From VAZQ01 sp963739175 (GTDB lineage Bacteria > Pseudomonadota > Alphaproteobacteria > Rhizobiales > Xanthobacteraceae): a DNA stretch of 64,000 nucleotides. Positions within the stretch are counted from its first letter, which is position 1; every line of letters starts with the position of its first letter. Below the pieces are notes generated by a model, which had not been told where the DNA came from, did no database searches, and saw only the letters and a program-made list of their open reading frames with translations. A program made the translations under genes and the position numbers. Location of the stretch: contig CAVTZH010000001.1 of assembly GCA_963739175.1 (NCBI GenBank), positions 124,001 to 188,000 of the forward strand, in the 5' to 3' direction. Below, one piece after another: positions 7,666 to 17,311 of this stretch.

Positions 7666-9192
7666 CTATCGCTTCAGCTTGTCGAGCCCCAGTTCCTTCC
7701 AGCGCGCGCGCGCCGCGTCTTCGTCTTCCTTCGACGGCCACACCGTCGGCGGATAGCGCGAGCCGCCGAAATCCGGATCGGGGTCGTAGTCGAGATTGAT
7801 GGTGGCGTCGATCAGCACCCGGTTCCACTTGCCGGTGCCGAACAGCGTCGGGTCGCGGTCGCGCTTGCGGGTCGAGGGATCGAGCCCGAGCCCGAAGGTC
7901 GCCGGCATGATCACGATGTCGTTCTCGCCGGCGTTCACGCGATAGGCGATCGCCCAGTCGACCGCGGCGTAGTCGTGGATGTCGATGTCGTCGTCGACCA
8001 CGGTGACGTGCTTGTAGCGCACATGCGCGGCGGAGGAGCCCCACAGCGCATTGGCCACCTGCTTGGCCTGCCCGCGATAGCTCTGCTTGATCGCGACCAC
8101 GAGATTGATGCCGGCCTGCACCGGCGGACCCCAGACGTCGACGATGCCGGGCACGCCGGCGCGGTCGAGCACGTTCCAGGCGGTCGAGGAGCGGAAGATC
8201 GACGAGATCATCGCGTTCTCGGAATAGCTGCCCGGCATGCAGCCTTCGATGGTGCCGCGCATGATCGGATCGTTGCGATGGGTGATGGCGGTGACGCGGA
8301 TGGTCGGCTTGGGCGAGCGGTCGCCGGCAAAATAGCCGGTGAACTCCGCATACGGGCCTTCCATCTGGTAGGTCGATTCCTCGAGCCCGAGCATGCCCTC
8401 GATCACGATCTCGGCGGAGGCCGGAACGTAGAGATCGTTGGTCTCGCACTTCACGAGATCGACCGGCTCGCCGCGGATCGCGCCCATCACGTCGTATTCG
8501 CAGATGCCCTTGGGCACCGGCGAGCCGGCGCAGAAGCCCATCGACGGCTCCCAGCCGATCGCGACCGCGATCGGCATCTCCTTGGCGCCCTTGGCGCGCC
8601 ATTCGGTGACGTGGTGGCCGATATGCTGGGCGCGCCACATCAGGATCGGGATGGTGTCGCGGCCGGTGACCATGCCGCGATAGATGCCGACGTTCATCAC
8701 GTTGGTGTTCGGGTCCTTGGTGACGACGCCGGCATAGGTGATGAGATAGCGCCCGCCGTCGAGCCGGTTCCAGTGGGGCGCCGGCAACTCGGCAAGGTCG
8801 ACGTTCTTGCCGGTGACGACGTTCTCCTTGCACGGGCCGGTCTTGACGATGCGCGGCGCGATCGCGTCCTGCAGGATGGTGCGGCCGAGCTTCACCAGCT
8901 CGCGCGCATGCGTCTCCGGCGGCAGCCCGAGCATCATCGCGATGCGCCGGTTGTTGTTGAGCGACGAGCCGAACAGGCGGCGGCAGCGGCTGGTCGGCTT
9001 GTTGTAGCCTTTGAGATTGTTGAACAGCATCGCCGGCCCGGTGCCGGGGCCCTGCGCGAGCCGCATGATGGTGCCGATCTCGAAATCGATATCGACCTCG
9101 GCATCGACCTCGTGCAGCTCGCCGGCCTTGCGCAGCGCGTCGATCCAGCCGCGCAGGTCGCCGAACGAAACCGTATTCCGTCGCACCGTCAT
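7666..9192 (-). CDS. UbiD-family decarboxylase
   Basis: A 508-residue member of the prenylated-FMN-dependent (de)carboxylases, which act reversibly on aromatic and unsaturated acids. It spans the full family length. Conserved segments include PAMLFNNLKGY near the start, TYAGVVTKDPNTNVMNVGIYR, PVPKGICEYDVMGAIRGEPV, SAEIVIEGMLG and GPYAEFTGYF. The ATG at 9192 overlaps the stop of the upstream [2Fe-2S] subunit gene (ATGA), which shows translational coupling. No ubiX-type prenyltransferase gene for the cofactor is in the window. Combined with the molybdenum hydroxylase it suggests breakdown of an aromatic or heteroaromatic acid; the substrate is not known. Confidence 0.9.
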   Translation of the reverse strand: MTVRRNTVSFGDLRGWIDALRKAGELHEVDAEVDIDFEIGTIMRLAQGPGTGPAMLFNNLKGYNKPTSRCRRLFGSSLNNNRRIAMMLGLPPETHARELVKLGRTILQDAIAPRIVKTGPCKENVVTGKNVDLAELPAPHWNRLDGGRYLITYAGVVTKDPNTNVMNVGIYRGMVTGRDTIPILMWRAQHIGHHVTEWRAKGAKEMPIAVAIGWEPSMGFCAGSPVPKGICEYDVMGAIRGEPVDLVKCETNDLYVPASAEIVIEGMLGLEESTYQMEGPYAEFTGYFAGDRSPKPTIRVTAITHRNDPIMRGTIEGCMPGSYSENAMISSIFRSSTAWNVLDRAGVPGIVDVWGPPVQAGINLVVAIKQSYRGQAKQVANALWGSSAAHVRYKHVTVVDDDIDIHDYAAVDWAIAYRVNAGENDIVIMPATFGLGLDPSTRKRDRDPTLFGTGKWNRVLIDATINLDYDPDPDFGGSRYPPTVWPSKEDEDAARARWKELGLDKLKR

Positions 9193-9669
9193 GTCCGTCT
9201 TGCTCGCAATCGGCCGGCCGCGAGCTTCACGGCGGCGATGATCTCGGGATACGCGGCGCAGCGGCAGAGATTGCCGGAGAGATAGTGCCTGATCTCGTCG
9301 TCGTCGGGGTCGGGATGCGCTTCGAGCAGCTGCCCCGCCATCAGCACGAAGCCCGGCGTGCAGAAGCCGCATTGCGCCGCGCCGGCTTCGAGGAAGGCTT
9401 CCTGGATCGGCGTGAGCTTGCCGTCATTGGCCAGGCCCTCGACGGTCGTGACCTTCTTCCCGTCGACGAACGCCGCGAGATAGAGGCAGCCCGACACCGC
9501 GGTGCCGTCGACCAGCACGGTGCAGCAGCCGCACAGGCCCTGCGCGCAGCTCTCGCGCGCGCCGAACAGCTCGAAGCGGTCGCGCAAGACCTCGACGATC
9601 GTCTGGTGCTCGGCGACATGCGCCGACACCTGTCTCGCCGTTGAGGGTGAAATTGATGGTGCGCATCAT
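9189..9669 (-). CDS. [2Fe-2S] subunit of a xanthine dehydrogenase-family enzyme (CoxS type), one frameshift
   Basis: Small electron-transfer subunit of a molybdenum hydroxylase. Both clusters are visible: the plant-type motif CAQGLCGCCTVLVDG and the C-terminal pair CGFCTPGF...CRC. The gene starts with ATG ATG at 9669 (MMRTINFTLNGE). One extra base near 9630 separates this start from the main frame beginning HVAEHQTIVEVLRDRF; removing it joins them. The stop overlaps the UbiD start. The partner subunits lie upstream, separated by a 250-bp gap that holds a repeat element. Confidence 0.88.
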
Positions 9670-9720
9670 CGTGCTTTCGCGACTGCAATTCTGTCGTTGC
9701 GAGGGCTCGCGCCACAGCGT

Positions 9721-9879
9721 CCCCTCCCCCCTTGCGGGAGAGGGCATAGGCGGCCTACGGCCGCCGTTCTTAGCGCCAAGAACGCCGACGCGGAGCGTCG
9801 GCTGTGGAGGGGGGTAGCAACGAACGCTGGACTCGTAGTTACCCCCCTCCCCAACCCTCCCCCGCAAGGGGAGAGGGAG
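9721..9879. repeat. Palindromic intergenic repeat, CTCTCCCC family
   Basis: Lies between the large and small hydroxylase subunit genes. The outer arms are cccctcccccttgcgggag and its inverse ctcccccgcaaggggagag, and smaller hairpins lie inside. Related copies occur at 48.84 and 53.59 kb. Confidence 0.8.
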
Positions 9880-9919
9880 CAGACCGAGTTCGCCGCCGCA
9901 GTAGCCGAAATCATAACAC

Positions 9920-12203
9920 CTAATCCTCCAGCGGCTTGCCCTGCGCAGCGCGCAGCGCCCGGTAGACCTTCTCGGCGGTGAGCGGCAGCTCGGTCAGCCG
10001 CACCCCGCAGGCGTCCTCGATCGCATTCGCAATCGCCGGCGACACCCCGAACGTGCCGCTCTCGCCGACGCCCTTGGCGCCGAACGGGCCGGTGCCCTGC
10101 TCCGACTCCACCGCCTCGTTCTGCATGATGCGCGGGATGTCGACGATGCTCGGGATCTTGTAGTCGGCGAACGAGGCGTTGGTGATCTGCCCGCCGTCGA
10201 ACTCGATCTTCTCCTGCATGGTGAAGCCGAACTGCATCGTGGCGGCGCCCGAGAGCTGCGTCTCGACGATGCGCGGATTCACCGGCCGCCCGACGTCGGC
10301 GACGTTGATCATCTTCGTCACCTTGCACGTGCCCGGTCTCGGTGTCGACCTCGACCTCGACGCCGGTGCCACCGACCATCCAGAACGGCGTCGCGTCCGG
10401 CGTCAGCCCATTGGCGTCCGGCGGCACGTAGTTCGGGATGTAGCTGCCGGTGCCGATGATGTTGCCGGCCTGCATCTTGTATTTCTTCTGGAACAGCTCG
10501 GCGACCGGCACGTTGGAGCCTTCCGGCACGCCGACCTCGCGCGCGAGCGCCGCGAGCTTGGCCTTGGCGTCCTCGGCGGCGAGCCGCACCGCGTTGCCCA
10601 TGTGATAGAGCGAGCGCGAGCCGAGCGTCGCCATGTCGTAGGGCGTCACGTCGGTGTCGGGGTGCACGACCTTCACCGACTCGGCCGGAACGTTGAGCAC
10701 CTCGGCAATCAGCTGCGCATTGGCGGTGTCGGAGCCCTGCCCCATGTCGACGGTGCTGCAATAGAGCGTGACGCTGCCGTCGGCCGCGACATTGACGATC
10801 GCGATCGAGGTGGTCGGCGAGATCGAAGCCTTGAAGCCGACCGCGATGCCGCGCCCCTTCTTCACCGGCCCGGCGCCGCGCTCGAACGGCGCCTTCATGT
10901 TCATGCGCAGCGCCAGGCGATCGAGCACCGCCTCGATGGCGGCATCTTTCATGGCGGTGCCGGTCGCTTGCGCGCGACCGTCGCGCAGGATGTTGGCGCG
11001 GCGGAACTCGACCGGATCGAGCTTGAGCGCCCGCGCCATCATGTCGGTGTGGCTCTCATAGGCCCACACCAGCTGCGGGATGCCGAAGCCGCGCAGCGCG
11101 CCGGCCGGCGTCAGGTTGGTGTAGAGCGAATAGGAATCGATCGAAACGTTCTCGATGTCGTAGGGCCCGGGTGCGGTGAAGCCCGACTTCTGCGTGATGC
11201 GCGGGCCGATGTCGGCATAGGCGCCGCCGTTCCACCAGATCTCGCAGTCGCGCCCGGTGATCTTGCCGTTCTTGACCGCGCTCTTGATGCGGAAGGTCGC
11301 GGCGTGCTTGGTCAGCGTATAGAACTGCTCTTCCATGGTGAGCGAGATCTTCACCGGCCGCTGCGTGAGCAGCGTCAGCGCCGCCACCAGCGCCTCGAGC
11401 TTGATATAGAGCTTGGCGCCGAAGCCGCCGCCGAGATACGGCACCTTCACGCGCACCTTGTTCTCGGGCCAGCCCAAGAGCCGCGCGATCTCGATCCGCA
11501 CGAACGACGGCGACTGCGACGCCGTGTGGATGGTGAGCCCGGTCTCGGTCAGCTCCGCAACGGAGACAAACGGCTCGAGCGGCACATGCAGCACCTGCTG
11601 GCTGCGGAAGGTATGCTCGAACACTTGCTCCGCCTCCGCGAAGGCCTTTGCCGGATCGCCGCGCCGCAGATGGAAGTCGAGCGCGATGTTGGTGTCCTTC
11701 TTGCCCTTGAGGTGCTTGAGGTCGGGGAACGTGCCCGCGGGCTTGAGCTCGTCGTGCACGACCGCCTTCGAGGTCATCGCCTCGATCTCGTCGAACACCG
11801 CCGGCAGTTCCTCGTAGTCGGCCTCGATCAGCGAGGCCGCCTCTTCGGCGATGTGCGGATCGGTGGCGAGCACCACCGCCACCGGCTCGCCGACATAGTG
11901 CACCTTGCCGTCGGCGAGGATCGGCTGGTCGTGGAAGGCCGGGCCGTAGAACGGGTTGGGGATGACGGTCTTGATGTCGTCGATGGTGACCACGCGATAG
12001 ACGCCGGGCAGCGCCTTCGCCGCCGAGACGTCGAGCGACTTGATGCGGCCATGCGCCACCGTGCTGCGGAAGATCTTTCCGATCAGCATCTTCGGCAGGC
12101 GGATGTTGTGCACGTAATCGGCACGTCCCGTGACCTTGGCCGCGCCTTCGAGCCGCGGCACCGAGCGTCCGACCTGCCCGCTTCCGATCGTTCGCGTCGC
12201 CAT
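9920..12203 (-). CDS. Molybdopterin-binding large subunit of a xanthine dehydrogenase-family enzyme (CoxL type), one frameshift
   Basis: Catalytic Mo-cofactor subunit, about 760 residues. It starts MATRTIGSGQVGRSVPRLEG (ATG at 12203), the usual opening with the substrate-channel domain. Later come PYLGGGFGAKLYIKLEA, GALRGFGIPQLVWAYESH and the C-terminal GAKGVGESGTFGVSPA, which contains the catalytic Glu. The CO-dehydrogenase active loop (VAYxCSFR) is not seen, so it is not a CO oxidase. One extra base near 10327 breaks the frame between ETGHV and KVTKMINVADVGRPVNP. The upstream frame joins in phase with the FAD subunit, but this is probably another single-base error (see that entry). Confidence 0.9.
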
Positions 12204-13055
12204 CACGAACGCTCCCAGCGCGGCGCGCAGCGCACGCGCCACATAGACGCGCAGGAGCTCTTTCTTGTAGGCGGCCGAGCCCTGCCCGTCAGTGATCAGC
12301 TCCGCTTCTTCAGCCGCCGCCTCTCCGGCGCGGCGCAGCGCGGCATCATCGGCGGCGCCTTGCGCCGCCTTCTCGGCGCCGGCGAGCCGGCCCGGCTTCT
12401 CGGTCGCGGCGCTGACGACGATCGACGCGTCCTTGATCGCCTTGCCGTCGGCCGCGATCGACACCGCGACGCCGAGCGCCGGCCAGTCATGCACCGCGCG
12501 CGTCGTGCACTTGAGATAAGCCGCGCGGCGGCCGTCCTGCGCCGGCACGATCAGCGACGCGATCAGCTCGTCCTTGCCCAGCACGGTCTCGAAGTAGCCG
12601 GCGAACAGATCCGCGACCGGAATGGTTCGCTCGCCCGCCTTGCCCTGCACCACGACGCGCGCGCCGAGCGCGATCAGCACCGGCGGCAGGTCCATGTGCG
12701 GGTCGGCATGCGCCAGCGCGCCGCCGACGGTCGCGACATTGCGCACGCGGATGTTCGACAGCGTGCGCAGCGTCTTGGTGATCACCGGCGCATGTTTGCG
12801 CACGACATCGGAATGCTCGAGCACCGCGAGCGGCGTGGTGGCGCCGACCTTGAGCTCGCCGTTCGCGGTCGCGATCGAGGCGAGCTCCTTGATGCCAGCG
12901 AGGCTCACGAGCTTCGAGGGCCGGAACACGCCGGCCTTCATCATCAGCATCAGCGCGGTGCCGCCGGCGATCGGGCGGATGGTCGGATCGTCGGCGTCGA
13001 GCAGGCCGACAGCCTCTTTCAGCGTCTTCGGCTCGGCCAGCTCGAACGGCGTCAT
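12203..13055 (-). CDS. FAD-binding medium subunit of a xanthine dehydrogenase-family enzyme (CoxM type)
   Basis: FAD subunit passing electrons from the [2Fe-2S] subunit to an acceptor. FAD-binding signatures are PIAGGTALMLMMKAG near residue 32 and the loop RNVATVGGALAHADPHMDLP. The ATG at 13055 overlaps the CoxG stop (ATGA). As written, no stop separates it from the large subunit. Removing one base from the run just upstream gives the ending ALERS followed by TGA, overlapping the next ATG as TGATG, with a normal 283-residue length. I therefore treat it as a separate gene with a frameshift. Confidence 0.88.
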
Positions 13056-13510
13056 GACGAAGCCCCGCTCGGCGCGAACGCGGCGGCGAGCCGCGCGGCG
13101 AATTGCTTCTCCATCTCCCGCGCCTTCGATCGCAGCACCGGCTGGCCGAGGCTGCCGAGCTTGCCGGTCAAGGTGGCGTCGACCGCGTACTCGATCTTGG
13201 TCTCGTCGCCAACTTCGGTCAGCGTCGTGACCGAGGTCGCGGTCATGCGTCCGACGATGCCGAGCGGCGTGCCTTCGACCGACGCCTCGATCTCGCGCGG
13301 CGGCTCCGCGCGCGTCACCGCGACCGTCACCTTGAACGCGAACTTCATGTAGGCGACCCTGGTCTCGAACACGGCCGAATACCGATCGGGGCCGGTCTCC
13401 GTCAGATCCTTCACGCCGTCGACGCACGACGCGAAGAACCGCGCGTCACGCACCTTCTCGTAGACCGCCGCGCGCGGCGCCTTCACGGACAGCTCGCCGG
13501 TGAACTTCAT
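13052..13510 (-). CDS. CoxG-like SRPBCC protein
   Basis: A 152-residue protein of the CO dehydrogenase subunit G family. It is a START/SRPBCC fold that in related systems helps membrane attachment or maturation of molybdenum hydroxylases. It opens MKFTGELSVKAPRAAVYEKV, typical of the family, and ends in an Ala-rich tail. Its start overlaps the stop of the upstream hydrolase (ATGA) and its stop overlaps the FAD subunit start, so it sits inside a tightly coupled operon. CoxG proteins occur next to non-CO hydroxylases too, so it does not imply CO oxidation. Confidence 0.88.
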   Translation of the reverse strand: MKFTGELSVKAPRAAVYEKVRDARFFASCVDGVKDLTETGPDRYSAVFETRVAYMKFAFKVTVAVTRAEPPREIEASVEGTPLGIVGRMTATSVTTLTEVGDETKIEYAVDATLTGKLGSLGQPVLRSKAREMEKQFAARLAAAFAPSGASS

Positions 13511-14389
13511 TGGGCGGCACGCTTGAGCAGACGGTCGAGTTCGGCCGTGATGACGTCGGGCACTTCGAGCGGCGTCAGGTGCCGCGCCTTCGGCAGCACG
13601 GTGAAGGTCGAGCCGGCGATGCCGTCATGCAGCGCCTGCGCCATCGCGACCGGCGCGGCGTAGTCCTCTTCGCCGACCACGACCGCGGTCGGCATCTTCA
13701 GGGTCGGCAGCGCGGCGCGCAGATCGGCGCGGCCGAGCATGTGGCAGGCCTCGACATAGGCCGGCACGTCGTTCTTCAGGAAGATGTCGATGCACTTCTG
13801 CACCACGTCCTTATTGTTGGCGCGGAAGTCGTCGCCGAACCAGCGCGTGGTTTGGAACTCGATCAGCGAGGCGAGCCCCTTCTCCACCGCCTGGTTGGCG
13901 CGTGCCGCCCAGTTCTTCGGCGCCTCGGGGCCGTACCATGCCGTGGTGTCGATCAGGCCCGAGCGCCGACGTGCGCGCCGGATGCCGCGCGGCGAAGGCG
14001 AGCGCCACCATGCCGCCCATCGAGGCGCCGGCGATCAGCGTCTTGTCCCAGCCGAGCTGGGTGAGCAGGTCGGCGATGTCGTCGGCGAACTGCTCGACCG
14101 TGTAGGGCCCGGCCGGCTTGTCGGAGGCGCCATGGCCGCGGCAGTCGAAGGTGACAACGGCGCTGTCCTTCGCCAGCCGCTCCGCCACCGGCTGCCAGAA
14201 CTGGCGGTCCATCGCGACCGAATGCACCAGCGCCGCCCGGCGCGGCGACGCCACGTCGCCATGCAGCGTGTAGGAAATACGGATGCCGTCGCGGGTGCGG
14301 GCACTGCCGTCAGAACGGGTGGCGCGGCGAAGATCGGCGTTCAACGGAAACCTCTCTGGAATGCGGGCGGATAGTCGCCCATCCGGCAT
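13507..14389 (-). CDS. Alpha/beta hydrolase, 3-oxoadipate enol-lactonase-like, one frameshift
   Basis: Family of enol-lactone and ester hydrolases (PcaD-like). Visible elements are VTFDCRGHGASDKP, the nucleophile elbow AGASMGGMVALAFAARHP, VVVGEEDYAAPV with the Asp region, and PKARHLTPLEVPD with the catalytic His. One extra base near 13955 breaks the frame between RTSALG and LIDTTAWYGPEAPKNW. The start is uncertain: ATG at 14389, or TTG at 14344 preceded by AGAGAGG. The stop overlaps the CoxG start. In the operon it may open a ring-cleavage lactone or ester. Confidence 0.85.
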
Positions 14390-14447
14390 GGGGCGTCAAA
14401 AGATTTGCGCCGTTATAGAGTGCGTCAGATACGCGTGAAAGAGCGCG

Positions 14448-15530
14448 TCAGGCGCGCGCCGCACTCTCGTCCAGCATGGCGGCCACGCGCTCGCCGAATG
14501 CCTTGGTGCCGAGCGGCCCGCCGAGGTCGCGGGTGCGCCCCTGCGGGTCGGCAATGGCGCGGTCGAGCGCGCTTTCGATCGCCGCGGCCGCCGCATGCAG
14601 CTGGTTGTCCTTGCGGCGGTCGCCAAGCCAGGCGAGCAGCATCGCCGCCGAGCCGATCAGCGAGGTCGGATTGGCGCGGTCCTGCCCGGCGATGTCGGGG
14701 GCGGAGCCGTGCTGCGCCTGCGCCACGCCATGATCCGCGCCGTGATTGATCGAGGCCGCGAGCCCGAGGCTGCCGGAAATCTCCGAGGCCTGGTCGGAGA
14801 GGATGTCGCCGAACATGTTGGTGGTGACGACCACGTCGTAGCGGCTGGCGTCGCGCACCAAGAGCGCCGCCATGGCGTCGACGATCACCTCTTCATAGGC
14901 GACCGCGGGAAAGCGCGCGCCGACCTCGCGCACGCAATCGAGGAAGAAGTTTTCCGACACCCGCAGCACGTTGGCCTTGTGCACGGCGGTGACCTTCTTT
15001 CGCCGGCGCATGGCAAGCTCGAAAGCGACCTCCGCGATCCGTATGCAGCCCTGCCGGGTGATCTTGCGCACCGACAGCGCGACGTCCGGCGTCGGCATGA
15101 ACTCGCCGGAGCCGACGAACATGTTGCGGTCGGCATAGAACCCTTCGGTGTTCTCGCGCACGATCACGAGATCGACCGGCACGCCGCATTTCGGCGGGAT
15201 GCCGGCGCGGGTCTTCGCCGGGCGGATGTTGGCGTAGAGATCGAGCCGCTTGCGCAACGCGCCCGACGGATTGATGCCGCCCTGCTCCACCGGCGGATAT
15301 TCGTGGTGCGACACCGGCCCGAGCACGACGCCGTCGGCGTCGCGCGCGGCCTCGAAGGCGGCCTCGGTCAGCGTCGTGCCATTGGCGCGCAGCGACGCCT
15401 GCCCGATGGTCACCGGCGTGAAGCGGAGCCCCAGCCCGAACGCGCGGTCGGCGACCTTCAGCACGCCGAGCGTCGCAGCGGTGATCTCCGGCCCGATGCC
15501 GTCGCCTTCCATGACAACAAGATGGGTCAT
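14448..15530 (-). CDS. Isopropylmalate/isocitrate dehydrogenase-family enzyme
   Basis: A 360-residue beta-decarboxylating dehydrogenase using NAD(P) and a divalent metal. It opens MTHLVVMEGDGIGPEITA, carries VIVRENTEGFYADRN, and has the metal-binding helix segment TTNMFGDILSDQASEISGSL. The family oxidises 2-hydroxy acids with a 3-carboxylate. Because it sits among aldolases and a hydroxylase rather than leu genes, a catabolic substrate (tartrate or malate type) is more likely than leucine synthesis. Its start overlaps the stop of the HpcH aldolase (ATGA). Confidence 0.88.
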   Translation of the reverse strand: MTHLVVMEGDGIGPEITAATLGVLKVADRAFGLGLRFTPVTIGQASLRANGTTLTEAAFEAARDADGVVLGPVSHHEYPPVEQGGINPSGALRKRLDLYANIRPAKTRAGIPPKCGVPVDLVIVRENTEGFYADRNMFVGSGEFMPTPDVALSVRKITRQGCIRIAEVAFELAMRRRKKVTAVHKANVLRVSENFFLDCVREVGARFPAVAYEEVIVDAMAALLVRDASRYDVVVTTNMFGDILSDQASEISGSLGLAASINHGADHGVAQAQHGSAPDIAGQDRANPTSLIGSAAMLLAWLGDRRKDNQLHAAAAAIESALDRAIADPQGRTRDLGGPLGTKAFGERVAAMLDESAARA

Positions 15531-16322
15531 ACGCCGAGCCCCTTCCGGATTTCCGCCGTGCGCTGGTTCGCCGCCGCCATCAGGAAACCCATGTCGGTCT
15601 GCGTGGTCACGAACCGCACGCCGCTCTTGATGAAGGCGAGCTGGCGCTCCATGTCGCGCTCGCCGCCGAGCCCGGCGAACTTGCCGTGCTTCTTCGCCGC
15701 CGCGATCACGCGCTCGATCGCCGCGACGATCTCCGGGCAGCCGAACTTGCCGGGCAGCCCCATCGCGGTGAGCAGGTCGTTGCAGCCGACATGGAGCACG
15801 TCGACGCCGTCGACCGCGGCGATCGCCTCGACATTGGCAAGGCCCTCGACGGTCTCGATCATGCACACGACCAGCGTCGAGTCGTTGAGCGCCGGCACCG
15901 CTTCGCGTCAGCGGCACCGGACGGAAGTCGAAATTCGGATAGCCGGCGCCGACCGAGCGCTTGCCGATCGGCGGGAACTTGCAGGCGTCGACCGCGCGCC
16001 GTGCGTCGGCATCCGAGCTCACGTCGGGGAAGATGATGCCGGTCGCGCCGTTGTCGAGGATGACCGAGATCGACGGGTCGTCGCAGCTTCGCACCCGCAC
16101 CAGCGGCGCGACGCCGATGCCGAGCGCCGTCTGCGCGATATGGCCGATGGTCTCGACCGAGAACAGCGCGTGCTGGCCGTCGATGAAGATGAAGTCGTGC
16201 CCGGTGGTCTTGGCGATGCGCGCGATGTCGCCGGAGCGCGCCAGCCGCACGATCATGCCGAGCGACACGCCGCCGGCGCGCATGCGCTCGTTGACGGGTT
16301 TTTGATTCGACGGTCTGAGCAC
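15527..16322 (-). CDS. HpcH/HpaI-family class II aldolase (pyruvate aldolase type), one frameshift
   Basis: A divalent-metal aldolase of the 2,4-dihydroxyhept-2-ene-1,7-dioate or 2-dehydro-3-deoxyglucarate group, normally yielding pyruvate and an aldehyde. Signatures are DFIFIDGQHALFSVETIG (catalytic region), PLVRVRSCDDPSI, VVCMIETVEGLANVEAIAAV (metal-binding Glu) and VDVLHVGCNDLLTAMG. I start at GTG 16322, preceded by GGAG, since the family begins a few residues before LRPSNQKPVNERMRAGG. One extra base near 15902 breaks the frame between VPLT and EAVPALNDST. It is coupled to the dehydrogenase downstream. Confidence 0.87.
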
Positions 16323-16325
16323 TTG

Positions 16326-16440
16326 CTTGCTCCGCTGCGCGGCTGTCACGCCCGCTGAAGGCGGGCATCCAGTATCGACGGAGTCGGGGCAGCCCACTGC
16401 TTCGAGATACTGGATCGCCCGCTTCGCAGGCATGACACCG
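16326..16440. repeat. Dispersed palindromic repeat (REP-like)
   Basis: The intergenic stretch between the two aldolase genes carries tcacgcccgctgaaggcggg with catccagtatc. The inverted match is gatactggatcgcccgcttcg. It belongs to the same general family as the element at 7.54 kb. Confidence 0.7.
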
Positions 16441-16463
16441 GGAGAATGCGGGATGTGCGCAAG

Positions 16464-17256
16464 TTAATGCCAATACGGCGGGTAGCCGCTCGTCTTCTGC
16501 TGCGCGTCGAGCAGCCGCAGCATCGCCGGCCATTCCAGCACGCCGTAGGGCCGCCGCGTGCCGGGCTGGTAGAGATGCGCGGTGTGCGCCAGCACGTTCT
16601 CGCCCGGCATGGTGAGCTCGGTGCGCGCCGCCATCGACGTCGACCTGCGAGCGGCAGGACATTTCGAGCTGGTACATGGTGTTGAACGCCTGCTGCACGG
16701 TTGCGCCGCAGGTGAGCAGGCCGTGGTTGCGCATGATCAGCGCGTCGTGCGGCCCGAGATCGTTGACGATGCGCTCGCGCTCCTCGAGATCGACCGCCGG
16801 GCCTTCGTAGTCGTGATAGCCGATGTGGCCGACGAAGCGGATCGAGGTCTGCGACAGCGGCAGCAGGCCGCATTTCATCGCCGCCACCGCCATGCCGGCG
16901 CGGGTGTGGGTGTGCAGCACGCATTTCACCTCCGGCCGCGCCTTGTGGATCGCGCCGTGGATCACGTAGCCGGACTTGTTGATGCCGTAGTCGGTGTCGG
17001 GCTTCCAGACGATGTTGCCCTCGACGTCGATCTTCACCAGGCTCGACGCGGTGATCTCCTTGTAGAGCAGCCCGTAGAGATTGATCAGCAGGTGGTCGTC
17101 CGAGCCCGGGATGCGCGCGGTGATGTGGTTGTAGATCAGGTCGGTCATGTCATAGGCGTCGACCAGCCGGTAGCAGGCGGCGAGATCGACGCGCGCCTGC
17201 CATTCCTGCGGCGAGACCTGGTCGCGGATCGAGGGAAAATCGGTCGAATAGTTCAT
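16464..17256 (-). CDS. Class II aldolase/adducin-family protein, one frameshift
   Basis: A zinc-dependent aldolase-fold enzyme of about 260 residues. It opens MNYSTDFPSIRDQVSPQEW and carries the zinc ligands in VLHTHTRAGMAVAAM and MRNHGLLTCGATV. One extra base near 16636 separates MSCRSQVD from the C-terminal part (MAARTELTMPGENVLAHT to a TAA at 16464). The family acts on sugar or acid phosphates and on hydroxy acids. It is the first gene of the leftward operon, divergent from the Ldh_2 gene across only 55 bp. Confidence 0.87.
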
Positions 17257-17311
17257 GGATGCCTTCGCCGGTTCCAGATGCTAAATCGCGTGTTCCCGGG
17301 GATCATACGCA

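Noticed and set aside
10179..13352. A 1057-codon plus-strand frame opposite the hydroxylase genes
   Set aside because: It is the Arg/His-rich shadow typical of high-GC coding DNA; the minus strand has clear cofactor motifs.
13052..13510. CO dehydrogenase operon on the strength of a CoxG-like protein
   Set aside because: The large subunit lacks the VAYxCSFR active loop of CO oxidisers; CoxG homologues accompany many other molybdenum hydroxylases.
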